Part shown: positions 34,480 to 43,355 of the stretch, piece by piece
How positions within the stretch are numbered: position 1 is the stretch's first letter
Layout: each line of letters begins with the position of its first letter
Assembly (NCBI GenBank): GCA_947594835.1
Contig: CANQEH010000017.1
Coordinates: 1-57,148 of the forward strand
DNA from: an uncultured Acetatifactor sp.
GTDB lineage: Bacteria > Bacillota > Clostridia > Lachnospirales > Lachnospiraceae
Direction: 5' to 3'
Length of the DNA: 57,148 nucleotides
Program-made: the position numbers and the translations under genes
The notes under the pieces: model-generated
The model's input: only the letters and a program-made list of their open reading frames with translations
Databases searched by the model: none
What the model was told of the DNA's origin: nothing

Positions 34480-37400
34480 ATGTTTGATGTCAAAAAGGAA
34501 CAGCCACAGGCTCCGCTTTATCGGGAAAGCTTTGAACACGACAATTGCGGGATCGGGGCCTGCGTAAACATCAAAGGGCAGAAGAGCCGGGAGACGGTGG
34601 AAAATGCCTTAAAGATTGTAGAAAACCTGGAGCACAGGGCGGGTAAGGACGCGGAGGGAAAGACCGGGGACGGCGTGGGTATCCTGACCCAGATCCCTCA
34701 CAAGTTTTTTGCCCGGGTCACAAAGCCTCTGGGCATAGAGCTGGGCAGGGAGAGGGAGTACGGCGTCGGTATGTTCTTCTTCCCCCAGGAGGAGCTGGGA
34801 CGCAACCAGGCCAAAAAGATGTTTGAGATCATCGTGGAGAAGGAGGGCCTGGAATTTCTGGGCTGGCGGGAGGTTCCCACTTTCCCGAATGTGCTGGGCC
34901 ACAAGGCGGTGGAGTGTATGCCCCACATCATGCAGGGCTTTGTGAAAAAGCCGGCGGATGTGGAGAAGGGGCTTGCCTTTGACCGCAGGCTCTACATAGC
35001 CAGAAGGCTTTTTGAGCAGTCCACAGAGGATACCTATGTGGTGTCCTTTTCCAGCCGTACCATCGTCTACAAGGGAATGTTTCTGGTGGGGCAGCTGCGC
35101 ACGTTTTTTGCGGATCTGCAGAGCGACGACTATGAATCCGCCATCGCCGTGGTGCACTCCCGGTTTTCCACCAACACCACGCCCAGCTGGGAGCGGGCCC
35201 ATCCCAACCGCCTGATGGTACACAACGGCGAGATCAATACCATCCGGGGCAACGCAGATAAGATGCTGGCCCGGGAGGAGAACATGGAGTCCGGCTACCT
35301 GAAGGGGCAGATGCACAAGGTACTGCCCGCCATCAGCAAGACGGGATCCGATTCCGCCATGCTGGACAATACGCTGGAATTTATGGTGATGAGCGGCATG
35401 GATCTGCCCTTAGCCGTGATGATCACCATCCCGGAGCCCTGGGCCAACGACAAGGCCATGTCCCAGAACAAGCGGGACTTTTACCAATATTATGCGACTA
35501 TGATGGAGCCCTGGGACGGCCCCGCCTCCATCCTGTTTTCTGACGGGGATATCATGGGCGCGGTGCTGGACAGAAACGGCCTGCGGCCTTCCCGCTACAT
35601 GATCACCGACGACGACACGCTGATCCTGTCTTCCGAGGTGGGCGTGCTGGACATCGATCCCACCACCATCCGGGTCAAAGAGCGGCTGCGCCCCGGCAGG
35701 ATGCTTTTGGTGGACACCGTGCAGGGCAAAGTGATCTCCGATGAAGAATTGAAGGAGAAATATGCCTCCAGGCAGCCCTACGGCGAGTGGCTGGATAACC
35801 ATCTGGTGTTTTTGAAGGATCTGCCCATTCCCAACCAGCGGGTGCCGGAATACACCTATGAGGAACGCCAGCGGATGCAGAAGGCCTTCGGCTACACTTA
35901 CGACGAGTTAAAGACCAGCATCCTCCCCATGGCCAGAACCGGGGGAGAGGCAACTGCGGCCATGGGAGTGGATACGCCGCTGCCTGTGCTGAGCAGATCC
36001 GTACATCCTCTGTTCCACTATTTTAAACAGCTTTTTGCCCAGGTGACCAATCCGCCCATCGACGCCATCCGGGAAGAGATCGTCACCTCCACCACCGTCT
36101 ACATCGGCACCGAGGGGAACATTCTCCAGGAGACGCCCAAAAACTGCAATGTGTTGCGGGTCAATAACCCGATTCTGACCAACACTGACCTGATGAAGAT
36201 CAAGAGCATGAAAGCGGAAGGCTTCCATGTGGAGGTTCTGCCCATCACCTACTATAAGAATACCAGTCTGGAGCGGGCCATCGACAGGCTCTTTGTGGAG
36301 GCGGACAGGGCGTACCGGGACGGCGTGAACGTGCTGATCCTCTCCGACAGGGGCGTGGATGAAAACCATGTGCCCATCCCTTCCCTGCTTGCGGTCTCCG
36401 CGCTGAACCAGTATCTTGTGCGGACGAAAAAGAGAACCCGCGTGGCCTTGATTCTGGAATCCGGGGAGCCCAGGGAGGTGCACCACTTTGCCACTCTGCT
36501 GGGGTACGGCGCCTGCGCCATCAACCCGTACCTGGCCCAGGAGAGCATCAAGGAACTGATCGACGTCCATATGCTGGACAAGGACTATTATGCGGCGGTG
36601 AACGACTACAACAACGCGGTGCTGCACGGCATTGTGAAGATCGCTTCCAAAATGGGCATCAGCACCATCCAGTCCTATCAGGGCTCCCAGATCTTCGAGG
36701 CCATCGGCATTGCCCCGGAGGTGATCAACCGGTATTTCTCCAACACCGTATGCCGTGTGGGCGGGATCACCTTAAAGGATATCGAGCGTCAGGTGGATAA
36801 GCTGCACTCCCAGGCGTTTGACCCGCTGGGGCTGGGGATCGACCTGACCCTTGACAGCCCGGGGCACCACAAGATGCGCAGCGGCGGGGATGAGCATCTG
36901 TACAATCCCGCCACCATCCATCTGCTTCAGGAGTCCACCAGGCGCGGGGACTATGGGCTGTTCAAGCAGTATACCGCCATGGTAAACGACGAGACATCGG
37001 TGAAAAACTTAAGAGGGCTGATGGACTTTAACTACCCGGCAAAGGGCGTCAAGTTGGAGGAAGTGGAGTCGGTGGAGTCGATCGTCACCCGCTTTAAGAC
37101 GGGCGCCATGTCCTACGGCTCCATCTCCAAGGAGGCCCATGAGACCATGGCCATCGCCATGAACCGCCTGCACGGCAAGAGCAATTCCGGCGAGGGCGGG
37201 GAAGATCTGGAGCGGCTTACCGTGGGCCCCGACGGGCTGGATCGGTGCTCCGCCATCAAGCAGGTGGCCAGCGGGCGCTTCGGCGTCACCAGCCGTTATC
37301 TGGTCAGCGCAAAGGAGATCCAGATCAAGATGGCCCAGGGTGCAAAGCCCGGCGAGGGCGGCCATCTGCCCGGGGGGAAGGTGTACCCCTGGATCGCCAA

Positions 37401-39030
37401 GACCCGCCACTCCACACCCGGCGTGTCCCTGATCTCCCCGCCCCCGCACCACGACATTTATTCCATTGAAGATCTGGCACAGCTGATCTATGACCTGAAA
37501 AACGCCAACAAGGAGGCGCGGATCTCCGTGAAGCTGGTGTCGGAGGCCGGCGTGGGCACGGTGGCGGCCGGCGTGGCGAAGGCGGGCGCACAGGTGGTGC
37601 TCATCTCCGGCTACGACGGAGGCACTGGCGCTGCCCCCAGGAGCTCGATCCACAACGCAGGGCTTCCCTGGGAGCTGGGGCTGGCGGAAACCCATCAGAC
37701 CCTGATCATGAACGGACTGCGGGGCAAAGTGCGCATCGAGACCGACGGAAAGCTGATGAGCGGGCGGGATGTGGCCATAGCGGCCATCCTGGGCGCGGAG
37801 GAATTTGGATTTGCCACGGCGCCGCTTGTGACCATGGGCTGTGTGATGATGCGTGTCTGCAACCTGGACACCTGCCCGGTGGGCGTGGCCACCCAGAACC
37901 CGGAGCTGCGCAAAAATTTCCGGGGAAAGCCGGAATATGTGGAGAACTTCATGCGTTTCATCGCCCAGGAGCTGCGGGAGTATATGGCGGCCCTTGGCGT
38001 GCGCACGGTAGACGATCTGGTGGGCCGCACGGATCTGCTGAAGGTGAAGGAAAACCTGACCGACGCACAGAAGCAGATCGACCTGACCCAGATCCTGTCA
38101 AATCCCTACCAGGGGGAGCGGTCAAAGGTCACCTTCGACCCGAAACAGGTGTATGACTTTGCGCTGGAGGGGACGCTGGACGAGAAAGTGCTGTTAAAGC
38201 AGCTGCAGAAAGCCATTGACACCCGGCAGAAACGCAGCATCGAGGTGGACGTTGGAAATACGGACCGGGCGTTCGGAACCATTCTGGGCAGCGAGATCAC
38301 GAAAAAGCTGGGGGACGACGTAGAGGAGGACACCTATCGCGTGCTCTGCAACGGGGCAGGCGGACAGTCCTTCGGCGCGTTTATCCCCAGGGGGCTTACG
38401 CTGGAGCTGGTGGGTGAGAGCAACGACTACTTCGGGAAGGGACTTTCCGGAGGAAAGTTGATCGTCTATCCGCCCAAGGGGAGCCGGTTCCGGGCAGAGG
38501 AAAATATCATCATCGGCAACGTGGCCCTCTACGGCGCTACCAGCGGAAAGGCCTTTATCAACGGCGTAGCCGGAGAGCGGTTCTGTGTCCGAAACTCCGG
38601 GGCCACCGCAGTGGTGGAGGGCGTGGGCGACCACGGCTGCGAGTACATGACCGGCGGCCGCGTGGTTGTGCTGGGCCTGACCGGGAAAAACTTTGCCGCT
38701 GGTATGAGCGGCGGGATCGCCTATGTGCTGGATGAGGGAAACGACCTGTACAAGAGGCTGAATAAGGAGATGGTCTCCTCCAGCGAGATCACGTCAAAGT
38801 ATGACGTGCTGGAACTGAAGGAAATGATCAAGGAACACGTGGCGTACACCAACTCGGCGAAGGGGAAGGAGATCCTCGACCGGTTTGAGGAGTATCTGCC
38901 GAAATTTAAGAAGATCATCCCCCACGACTATGAGCGGGTGTTAAAGACCATCGTGCAGATGGAGGAGAAAGGCCTGAGCGCAGAGCAGGCCCAGATCGAG
39001 GCCTTTTATGCAAATACCAAGAGATCGTGA
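34480..39030 (+). CDS. gltB: Glutamate synthase, large (alpha) subunit
   Basis: 1516 residues, full length. A short propeptide precedes the Ntn nucleophile Cys23 (HDNCGIGACV) of the glutaminase domain. It continues with the central domain, the FMN-binding synthase domain (GAKPGEGGHLPGGKV, PPPHHDIYSIEDL, GYDGGTGAAP) and the 3Fe-4S Cys set in VCNLDTCPVGVATQNPELR, and ends with the GXGXG beta-helix. It makes two glutamates from glutamine and 2-oxoglutarate. RBS GGGAAAGGAGTG. Partner gltD follows after 38 bp. Confidence 0.97.
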   Translation: MFDVKKEQPQAPLYRESFEHDNCGIGACVNIKGQKSRETVENALKIVENLEHRAGKDAEGKTGDGVGILTQIPHKFFARVTKPLGIELGREREYGVGMFFFPQEELGRNQAKKMFEIIVEKEGLEFLGWREVPTFPNVLGHKAVECMPHIMQGFVKKPADVEKGLAFDRRLYIARRLFEQSTEDTYVVSFSSRTIVYKGMFLVGQLRTFFADLQSDDYESAIAVVHSRFSTNTTPSWERAHPNRLMVHNGEINTIRGNADKMLAREENMESGYLKGQMHKVLPAISKTGSDSAMLDNTLEFMVMSGMDLPLAVMITIPEPWANDKAMSQNKRDFYQYYATMMEPWDGPASILFSDGDIMGAVLDRNGLRPSRYMITDDDTLILSSEVGVLDIDPTTIRVKERLRPGRMLLVDTVQGKVISDEELKEKYASRQPYGEWLDNHLVFLKDLPIPNQRVPEYTYEERQRMQKAFGYTYDELKTSILPMARTGGEATAAMGVDTPLPVLSRSVHPLFHYFKQLFAQVTNPPIDAIREEIVTSTTVYIGTEGNILQETPKNCNVLRVNNPILTNTDLMKIKSMKAEGFHVEVLPITYYKNTSLERAIDRLFVEADRAYRDGVNVLILSDRGVDENHVPIPSLLAVSALNQYLVRTKKRTRVALILESGEPREVHHFATLLGYGACAINPYLAQESIKELIDVHMLDKDYYAAVNDYNNAVLHGIVKIASKMGISTIQSYQGSQIFEAIGIAPEVINRYFSNTVCRVGGITLKDIERQVDKLHSQAFDPLGLGIDLTLDSPGHHKMRSGGDEHLYNPATIHLLQESTRRGDYGLFKQYTAMVNDETSVKNLRGLMDFNYPAKGVKLEEVESVESIVTRFKTGAMSYGSISKEAHETMAIAMNRLHGKSNSGEGGEDLERLTVGPDGLDRCSAIKQVASGRFGVTSRYLVSAKEIQIKMAQGAKPGEGGHLPGGKVYPWIAKTRHSTPGVSLISPPPHHDIYSIEDLAQLIYDLKNANKEARISVKLVSEAGVGTVAAGVAKAGAQVVLISGYDGGTGAAPRSSIHNAGLPWELGLAETHQTLIMNGLRGKVRIETDGKLMSGRDVAIAAILGAEEFGFATAPLVTMGCVMMRVCNLDTCPVGVATQNPELRKNFRGKPEYVENFMRFIAQELREYMAALGVRTVDDLVGRTDLLKVKENLTDAQKQIDLTQILSNPYQGERSKVTFDPKQVYDFALEGTLDEKVLLKQLQKAIDTRQKRSIEVDVGNTDRAFGTILGSEITKKLGDDVEEDTYRVLCNGAGGQSFGAFIPRGLTLELVGESNDYFGKGLSGGKLIVYPPKGSRFRAEENIIIGNVALYGATSGKAFINGVAGERFCVRNSGATAVVEGVGDHGCEYMTGGRVVVLGLTGKNFAAGMSGGIAYVLDEGNDLYKRLNKEMVSSSEITSKYDVLELKEMIKEHVAYTNSAKGKEILDRFEEYLPKFKKIIPHDYERVLKTIVQMEEKGLSAEQAQIEAFYANTKRS

Positions 39031-39068
39031 GACGTCTGTGCCGCCCCGGCGGCAGAATGGGAGGAAAG

Positions 39069-40562
39069 ATGGGAAAGCCAACTGGGTTTATAGAGTATCA
39101 GCGTAAGGTGGGCAAAGAGCAGGATCCAAAGAAAAGGATCAGGCATTTTAACGAATTTCATGAGCATCTGTCCAAAGAACAGCAGAGTCTGCAGGGCGCC
39201 CGGTGCATGGAGTGCGGCGTGCCTTTCTGCCAGTCGGGCATGATGATCGGGGGCATGGCCAGCGGCTGCCCCCTGCACAACCTGGTGCCGGAATGGAACG
39301 ATCTGGTCTACACGGGGAACTGGAAGCAGGCTTACAGCCGCCTGAAAAAGACCAACAATTTCCCGGAGTTCACTTCCCGGGTATGCCCCGCGCTGTGCGA
39401 GGCGGCCTGCACCTGCGGGCTGAACGGAGAGCCGGTCTCCACCAAGGAAAACGAGTACGCCATCATTGAAAACGCCTACGAGCAGGGGTACGCGGCGGCA
39501 AAGCCGCCTGCGGTGCGCACCGGAAAGAAGATCGCTGTGATCGGCAGCGGCCCTTCCGGCCTGGCGGCGGCAGACCAGTTAAACAGAAGGGGACATTCCG
39601 TGACCGTGTTCGAGCGCTCCGACCGCATCGGCGGGCTGCTGATGTACGGCATCCCCAACATGAAGCTGGAGAAGCAGGTCATAGCCAGAAAGCAGAAGGT
39701 TATGGAAGAGGAGGGCGTTACCTTTGTCACCGGCGTGGACGTGGGAAAGGACATGAAGGCCGACAGGCTGCTCAGGGAGTTTGACAGGGTCGTTCTGGCC
39801 TGCGGCGCTTCCAATCCCAGGGACATCCAGGCGCCCGGGAGAGACGCAGAGGGGATCTACTTTGCGGTGGATTTTTTAAAGGCCAATACCAAGAGCCTGC
39901 TGGATTCCCGGTTTGCGGACGGGCAGTTTGTGGACACCAAGGGGAAGGACGTGGTCATCATCGGCGGCGGCGACACGGGCAACGACTGCGTGGGGACGGC
40001 TGTCCGCCACGGCGCAAAGAGCGTGACCCAGATCGAGATGATGCCAAAGGCGCCCGATAAACGGGCACAGGACAATCCCTGGCCCGAATGGCCCAAAATC
40101 TGTAAGACGGACTACGGCCAGCAGGAGGCGATTGCCGTATACGGGCATGATCCCAGAATCTACGAGGCAACCGTGAAGGAGTTCCTCAAGGACAAAAACG
40201 GCGCCCTGAAGGGGGTAAAGATCGTGAAGCTGTCCTGGGAGAAGGACGCGGCTACCGGGCGCATGAACAGCCGGGAGGTGCCGGGCAGCGAACAGGTGCT
40301 GGCGGCGGATATCGTGCTGATCGCCGCCGGGTTTCTGGGCGCGCAGCCCTATGTGGCGGAGGCTTTCGGCGTCTCGCTCAACCAGCGGACCAATGTGCAG
40401 ACCGCGCCCGGCTCCTATCAGACGGATCGGGAAAACGTGTTTGTCACCGGCGATATGCACAGGGGACAGTCCCTGGTGGTATGGGCCATCCGGGAGGGCA
40501 GAGAGGCGGCCCGGGCTGTGGACGAGAGCCTGATGGGGTACTCCAATCTGGTGGTGCAGTGA
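39069..40562 (+). CDS. gltD: Glutamate synthase, small (beta) subunit
   Basis: 497 residues. N-terminal Cys motifs for 4Fe-4S clusters (CMECGVPFCQSG, CPALCEAACTCGL), the FAD site GSGPSGLAAADQL and the NADPH site GGGDTGNDCVG. It passes electrons from NADPH to GltB. ATG at 39069 follows GGGAGGAAAG; an in-frame ATG 12 bases upstream sits ahead of that site. The leader shows a GCCGCC-CC-GGCGGC hairpin. Confidence 0.96.
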   Translation: MGKPTGFIEYQRKVGKEQDPKKRIRHFNEFHEHLSKEQQSLQGARCMECGVPFCQSGMMIGGMASGCPLHNLVPEWNDLVYTGNWKQAYSRLKKTNNFPEFTSRVCPALCEAACTCGLNGEPVSTKENEYAIIENAYEQGYAAAKPPAVRTGKKIAVIGSGPSGLAAADQLNRRGHSVTVFERSDRIGGLLMYGIPNMKLEKQVIARKQKVMEEEGVTFVTGVDVGKDMKADRLLREFDRVVLACGASNPRDIQAPGRDAEGIYFAVDFLKANTKSLLDSRFADGQFVDTKGKDVVIIGGGDTGNDCVGTAVRHGAKSVTQIEMMPKAPDKRAQDNPWPEWPKICKTDYGQQEAIAVYGHDPRIYEATVKEFLKDKNGALKGVKIVKLSWEKDAATGRMNSREVPGSEQVLAADIVLIAAGFLGAQPYVAEAFGVSLNQRTNVQTAPGSYQTDRENVFVTGDMHRGQSLVVWAIREGREAARAVDESLMGYSNLVVQ

Positions 40563-40597
40563 CACAGGCACAGTGATACAATCGCAGAAGGATTCCG

Positions 40598-40659
40598 GCG
40601 CGGGATGCGGGACTGGAACAGCCAGGAAAGGCGGTGGTTCAGGGCATCCCGCGCTTTTT
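40598..40659 (+). terminator. Terminator after gltBD
   Basis: 11-bp stem GCGCGGGATGC (40598-40608) with GCATCCCGCGC (40644-40654), then five T. Confidence 0.85.
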
Positions 40660-40709
40660 ATGTTTCGATTCTGTAAAGAGGAGCGTCATCTTGGTCGGCG
40701 TCATTTTAG

Positions 40710-41270
40710 GTATTAAAACTTTCGGATGCATATATTGCCAAAACCAAAGAACCCATGCTAGAATTAAAAGTAAAGATGATCAATATTAACCTCCCGGTGG
40801 GGCACAGGATCTTAGAGGAATGTATGCCGCTGTATGAGTACTCCTGGTTTATTGAGCGGGTACGACATTACATGGAAGACGGAATGAACCGGGATGCGTC
40901 GGTGACCCTTGCCATCAAGGACTGCATCCGGGAGGGGATTTTTGCGGAGTTTGTCACAAAGGATGGGCCGGAGGTAGAGAATATGCTGTTTACCCAGTTT
41001 AACATGGACGACGCTTTGGCAGTGCGGTATGAGGAAGGCTTGGAGGATGGGCTTACCCAGGGAAAACAGGAGCTTTTGATCCATCTTGTCGGCAGCAAGC
41101 TGCAAAGAGGAGAATCTCCAGAGAAGATTGCAGCAGATCTGCTGGCAGAGAAAGAGGAGATTGCCCGGATCTGTGAGGCCTATTTATCCTGCGGGCCGGA
41201 GGAAAGCGCCGTCTACGAGAAGCTGGCGGGTGGTCTGGGGACGGGCAAAGGGAAAAGAGCGATAGAGTAA
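40710..41270 (+). pseudogene. 5'-truncated Rpn-family (PD-(D/E)XK transposase) remnant
   Basis: The ATG at 40755 opens a 171-residue frame matching only the C-terminal part of Rpn-type proteins: MLELKVKMININ, EYSWFIERVRHYM, IKDCIREGIFAEF, AVRYEEGLEDGLTQGK and the helical tail. Family sequence continues upstream of that ATG in the same frame (VLKLSDAYIAKTKEP from 40710) back to an in-frame TAG at 40707, with no start codon or ribosome site. The nuclease core is therefore missing. It may still yield a peptide from 40755. Confidence 0.7.
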
Positions 41271-41334
41271 AGCATAAGGCAATAGGGTAACAAAGCAATA
41301 AAATAGGGAAGCGACAGCGGCAATAGGTGGAAAA

Positions 41335-41418
41335 GGCACCTCTGATGGAACCAGGCTCCCGGGGCCAGACTTTTGGTCTGACCCGGCAGGAAGCGGTGGG
41401 AATCAGAGGTGTCTTTTT
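41335..41418 (+). terminator. Large branched terminator
   Basis: Outer stem GGCACCTCTGAT (41335-41346) with ATCAGAGGTGTC (41402-41413), an inner hairpin around CCAGAC/GTCTGA, then five T. It separates the Rpn remnant from the zinc-ribbon operon. Confidence 0.7.
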
Positions 41419-41535
41419 GTATTTTGTCTGCGGCGGCGGACAGGCCGGAGAGCCCGGTATTCTGGCATTTCCAGAAGGTTTTCATGGGGGGTTCCTGGAG
41501 GGTTTTCCCGGAAGCTGTGTTTCCCGCAGAGGCAG

Positions 41536-41563
41536 TTGACAAACAGGCCCGGGGGGGTAAAAT
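41536..41563 (+). promoter_or_regulatory. Promoter of the zinc-ribbon/LRR/GTPase operon
   Basis: TTGACA (41536-41541), 16 bp ending in seven G, TAAAAT (41558-41563). It is about 70 bases before the first gene of the operon. Confidence 0.6.
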
Positions 41564-41635
41564 ACAAGCAATCCACCACGCGGGTGGGAAAAAGTCTGAT
41601 ACAAGAGCCGTTAAAGCGGCGGAATGAGAGGAAGT

Positions 41636-42061
41636 ATGGGAGTGTTTGACAAAAGAAACCAGATGGAGAACCCGGAGGTGGCAGAGTGTGAGAGACAGAT
41701 TGCGGCCCTGAACCAACAGAAGCTGGAGACCTATCAGCAGATCGGCCGCGCCTTTGCGGAGAGCAACACCCCGGAGACCGTGCAGGGGACGCCCTATGAG
41801 GCCATGCTGGGGGAGCTTCTGCGGATCGGCCGGGAGACGGACTTTTATGAGAAGCGGAAGCTGGCCGTCCAGGGTCTGCGCCGCTGCGAAAAATGCGGGA
41901 ATATTCTGGTGCTGGACAGCGGCTTCTGCAACAAGTGCGGGGAAAAGCTGGAGCCGCTGTTTTTGCCGGGGGAAGACGGGAGGAAGGTCTGCGGCAGGTG
42001 CGGCACGCCCTGTGAGGCGGGCGCCGTGTTCTGCACCGGCTGCGGGAACAGGCTGGATTAA
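41636..42061 (+). CDS. Small zinc-ribbon protein with N-terminal helices
   Basis: 141 residues from ATG 41636 (an in-frame ATG at 41624 is an alternative). Residues 1-80 are helical and charged (CERQIAALNQQKLETYQQIGRAF). The C-terminus has two zinc ribbons: CEKCGNILVLDSGFCNKCG and CGRCGTPCEAGAVFCTGCG. No membrane segment. It resembles zinc-ribbon proteins of unknown function in Clostridia. It heads an operon with zinc-ribbon/LRR membrane proteins and a GTPase, and a decayed copy of its 3' end lies at about 43275-43340. Confidence 0.75.
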   Translation: MGVFDKRNQMENPEVAECERQIAALNQQKLETYQQIGRAFAESNTPETVQGTPYEAMLGELLRIGRETDFYEKRKLAVQGLRRCEKCGNILVLDSGFCNKCGEKLEPLFLPGEDGRKVCGRCGTPCEAGAVFCTGCGNRLD

Positions 42062-42102
42062 CTGGATCGGATGAGAGAAAAACAAAAAGGAGGAACAGGG
42101 AG

Positions 42103-43104
42103 ATGTTTTGTCCACAATGCGGAAAGGAGCTGCCGGAAGGCGCAAGGTTTTGCGGAAACTGCGGGAGCCCAATCGGGGAGAGGATGCAAAGTCCCAACAC
42201 CGGGAATCTGCCGGGAGGCAATTTACAGCCCCGGGATATGGGGCGTGGGGAGACCGGGAGAGGAAGGAAGCGAAAGGGGATTTTAAGCGCCTATGTGCAG
42301 AACTGGAAGGGCCTGGGGGCCATGGAGCGTGGGAAAAGAGCTGCCTGGCTGGGAGGCCATGGCGCCGCAGCGCTTGTACTCCTGATGATTCTGGCGTTTG
42401 TCATCCTGAGGGAACCTGCGAGCGGGCCTGTGGTAGTTGCCTGGGAAGATGCGGGATTAGAGGATCGGGTGATGTCCTGGGGCGATACGGAATTGGAAAA
42501 GGTCATGCGGAAGATCACAGGAATCCAAGACCGGGACATTATGCTCAGCGATGTGTGGGAGCTGACAGAATTGGATCTAACGCGTGATACCAGTGATATC
42601 AGTGCGCTGGGAAGTCTGACGAACCTGCAGGATTTGAATTTAAGCGGTACTCAGGTCAGTGATATCAGTGCGCTGGGAAGTCTGACGAACCTAAAGAAGT
42701 TGGATTTAATTTTGACTGATATCAGCGATATCAGTGCGCTGGGAAATCTGACGAACCTGGAGGAGTTGCGTTTAGATACTTGTGCCGATATCAGTATACT
42801 GGGAAGTCTGACGAACCTGAAGAAGTTGGAGTTAAGCGATCCTCGCGTCAGCGATATCAGTGCACTGGGAAGCTTGCTGAACCTACAGGATTTGGATTTA
42901 AGGTTTACTGATGTCAGCGATATCAGTGCGCTGGAAAGTCTGACGAATCTTGAGAAGTTGAATTTATATGATACTCAAGTCAGCGATATCAGTGCGCTGG
43001 GAAACTTGAGAAACTTGAATATATTGAATTTAAGCGGTACTCAGGTCGACAGGGAAGACGTCAGGGAGTTAGAGGACAAACTGGGAATCAACATAAATTT
43101 TTAG
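42103..43104 (+). CDS. Zinc-ribbon, single-pass, leucine-rich-repeat protein
   Basis: 333 residues. Zinc ribbon CPQCGKELPEGARFCGNCG at 3-21, basic linker, one membrane helix at about 84-103 (AAALVLLMILAFVIL), a short helical domain (AWEDAGLEDRVMSWGD...), then seven 22-residue leucine-rich repeats of the type DISALGSLTNLKKLDLSGTQ, closed by a DREDVRELEDKLG cap. The orientation should put the ribbon inside and the LRR fan outside. RBS AAGGAGGAACAGGGAG. The first 105 residues are almost identical to the next LRR gene, so the two arose by duplication. Confidence 0.82.
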   Translation: MFCPQCGKELPEGARFCGNCGSPIGERMQSPNTGNLPGGNLQPRDMGRGETGRGRKRKGILSAYVQNWKGLGAMERGKRAAWLGGHGAAALVLLMILAFVILREPASGPVVVAWEDAGLEDRVMSWGDTELEKVMRKITGIQDRDIMLSDVWELTELDLTRDTSDISALGSLTNLQDLNLSGTQVSDISALGSLTNLKKLDLILTDISDISALGNLTNLEELRLDTCADISILGSLTNLKKLELSDPRVSDISALGSLLNLQDLDLRFTDVSDISALESLTNLEKLNLYDTQVSDISALGNLRNLNILNLSGTQVDREDVRELEDKLGININF

Positions 43105-43355
43105 TTCCAGAAAAAACACTAATTTACGGACATTGCCGAAGCCTTATAGGGTGCGGGAAAAGAGAAGAGGGAAGCATCGATACCGCTGTCATTGAGGTGA
43201 CGGATATGAGAGGAATGTCGACGGAGTGCGACAGGCAGACTTTTAAGGGAAGCGGAAACTGGTCGTCCAGAGGATAAGCCGCGTTCTGCACTGGCAGCGG
43301 AAACAAGCTGGATTAACCGAATGAGAGGAAGGCAAAAGGAAGGAGGAACAGGACG
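43105..43355 (+). pseudogene. Scar of a module duplication: GTPase-start and zinc-ribbon-end fragments
   Basis: Bases 43119-43155 match the leader of the GTPase gene (44871-44915: GACATTGCCG, CATAGGG, GAAAAGAG). Bases 43172-43202 match the first codons of that gene (GCATCGATA, GTCAT, GGTGACG; compare 44950-44983). From about 43275 the sequence matches the 3' end of the zinc-ribbon gene and its downstream spacer (compare 42025-42103: TTCTGCAC, GGCTGGATTAAC, AGGAGGAACAGG). The order GTPase-start then zinc-ribbon-end is what a tandem copy of the three-gene module would leave after deletion of its middle. Confidence 0.7.

Noticed and set aside
34262..34567. 101-codon open frame before gltB
   Set aside because: It runs through the promoter, the leader hairpin and into gltB in another frame; no ribosome site.
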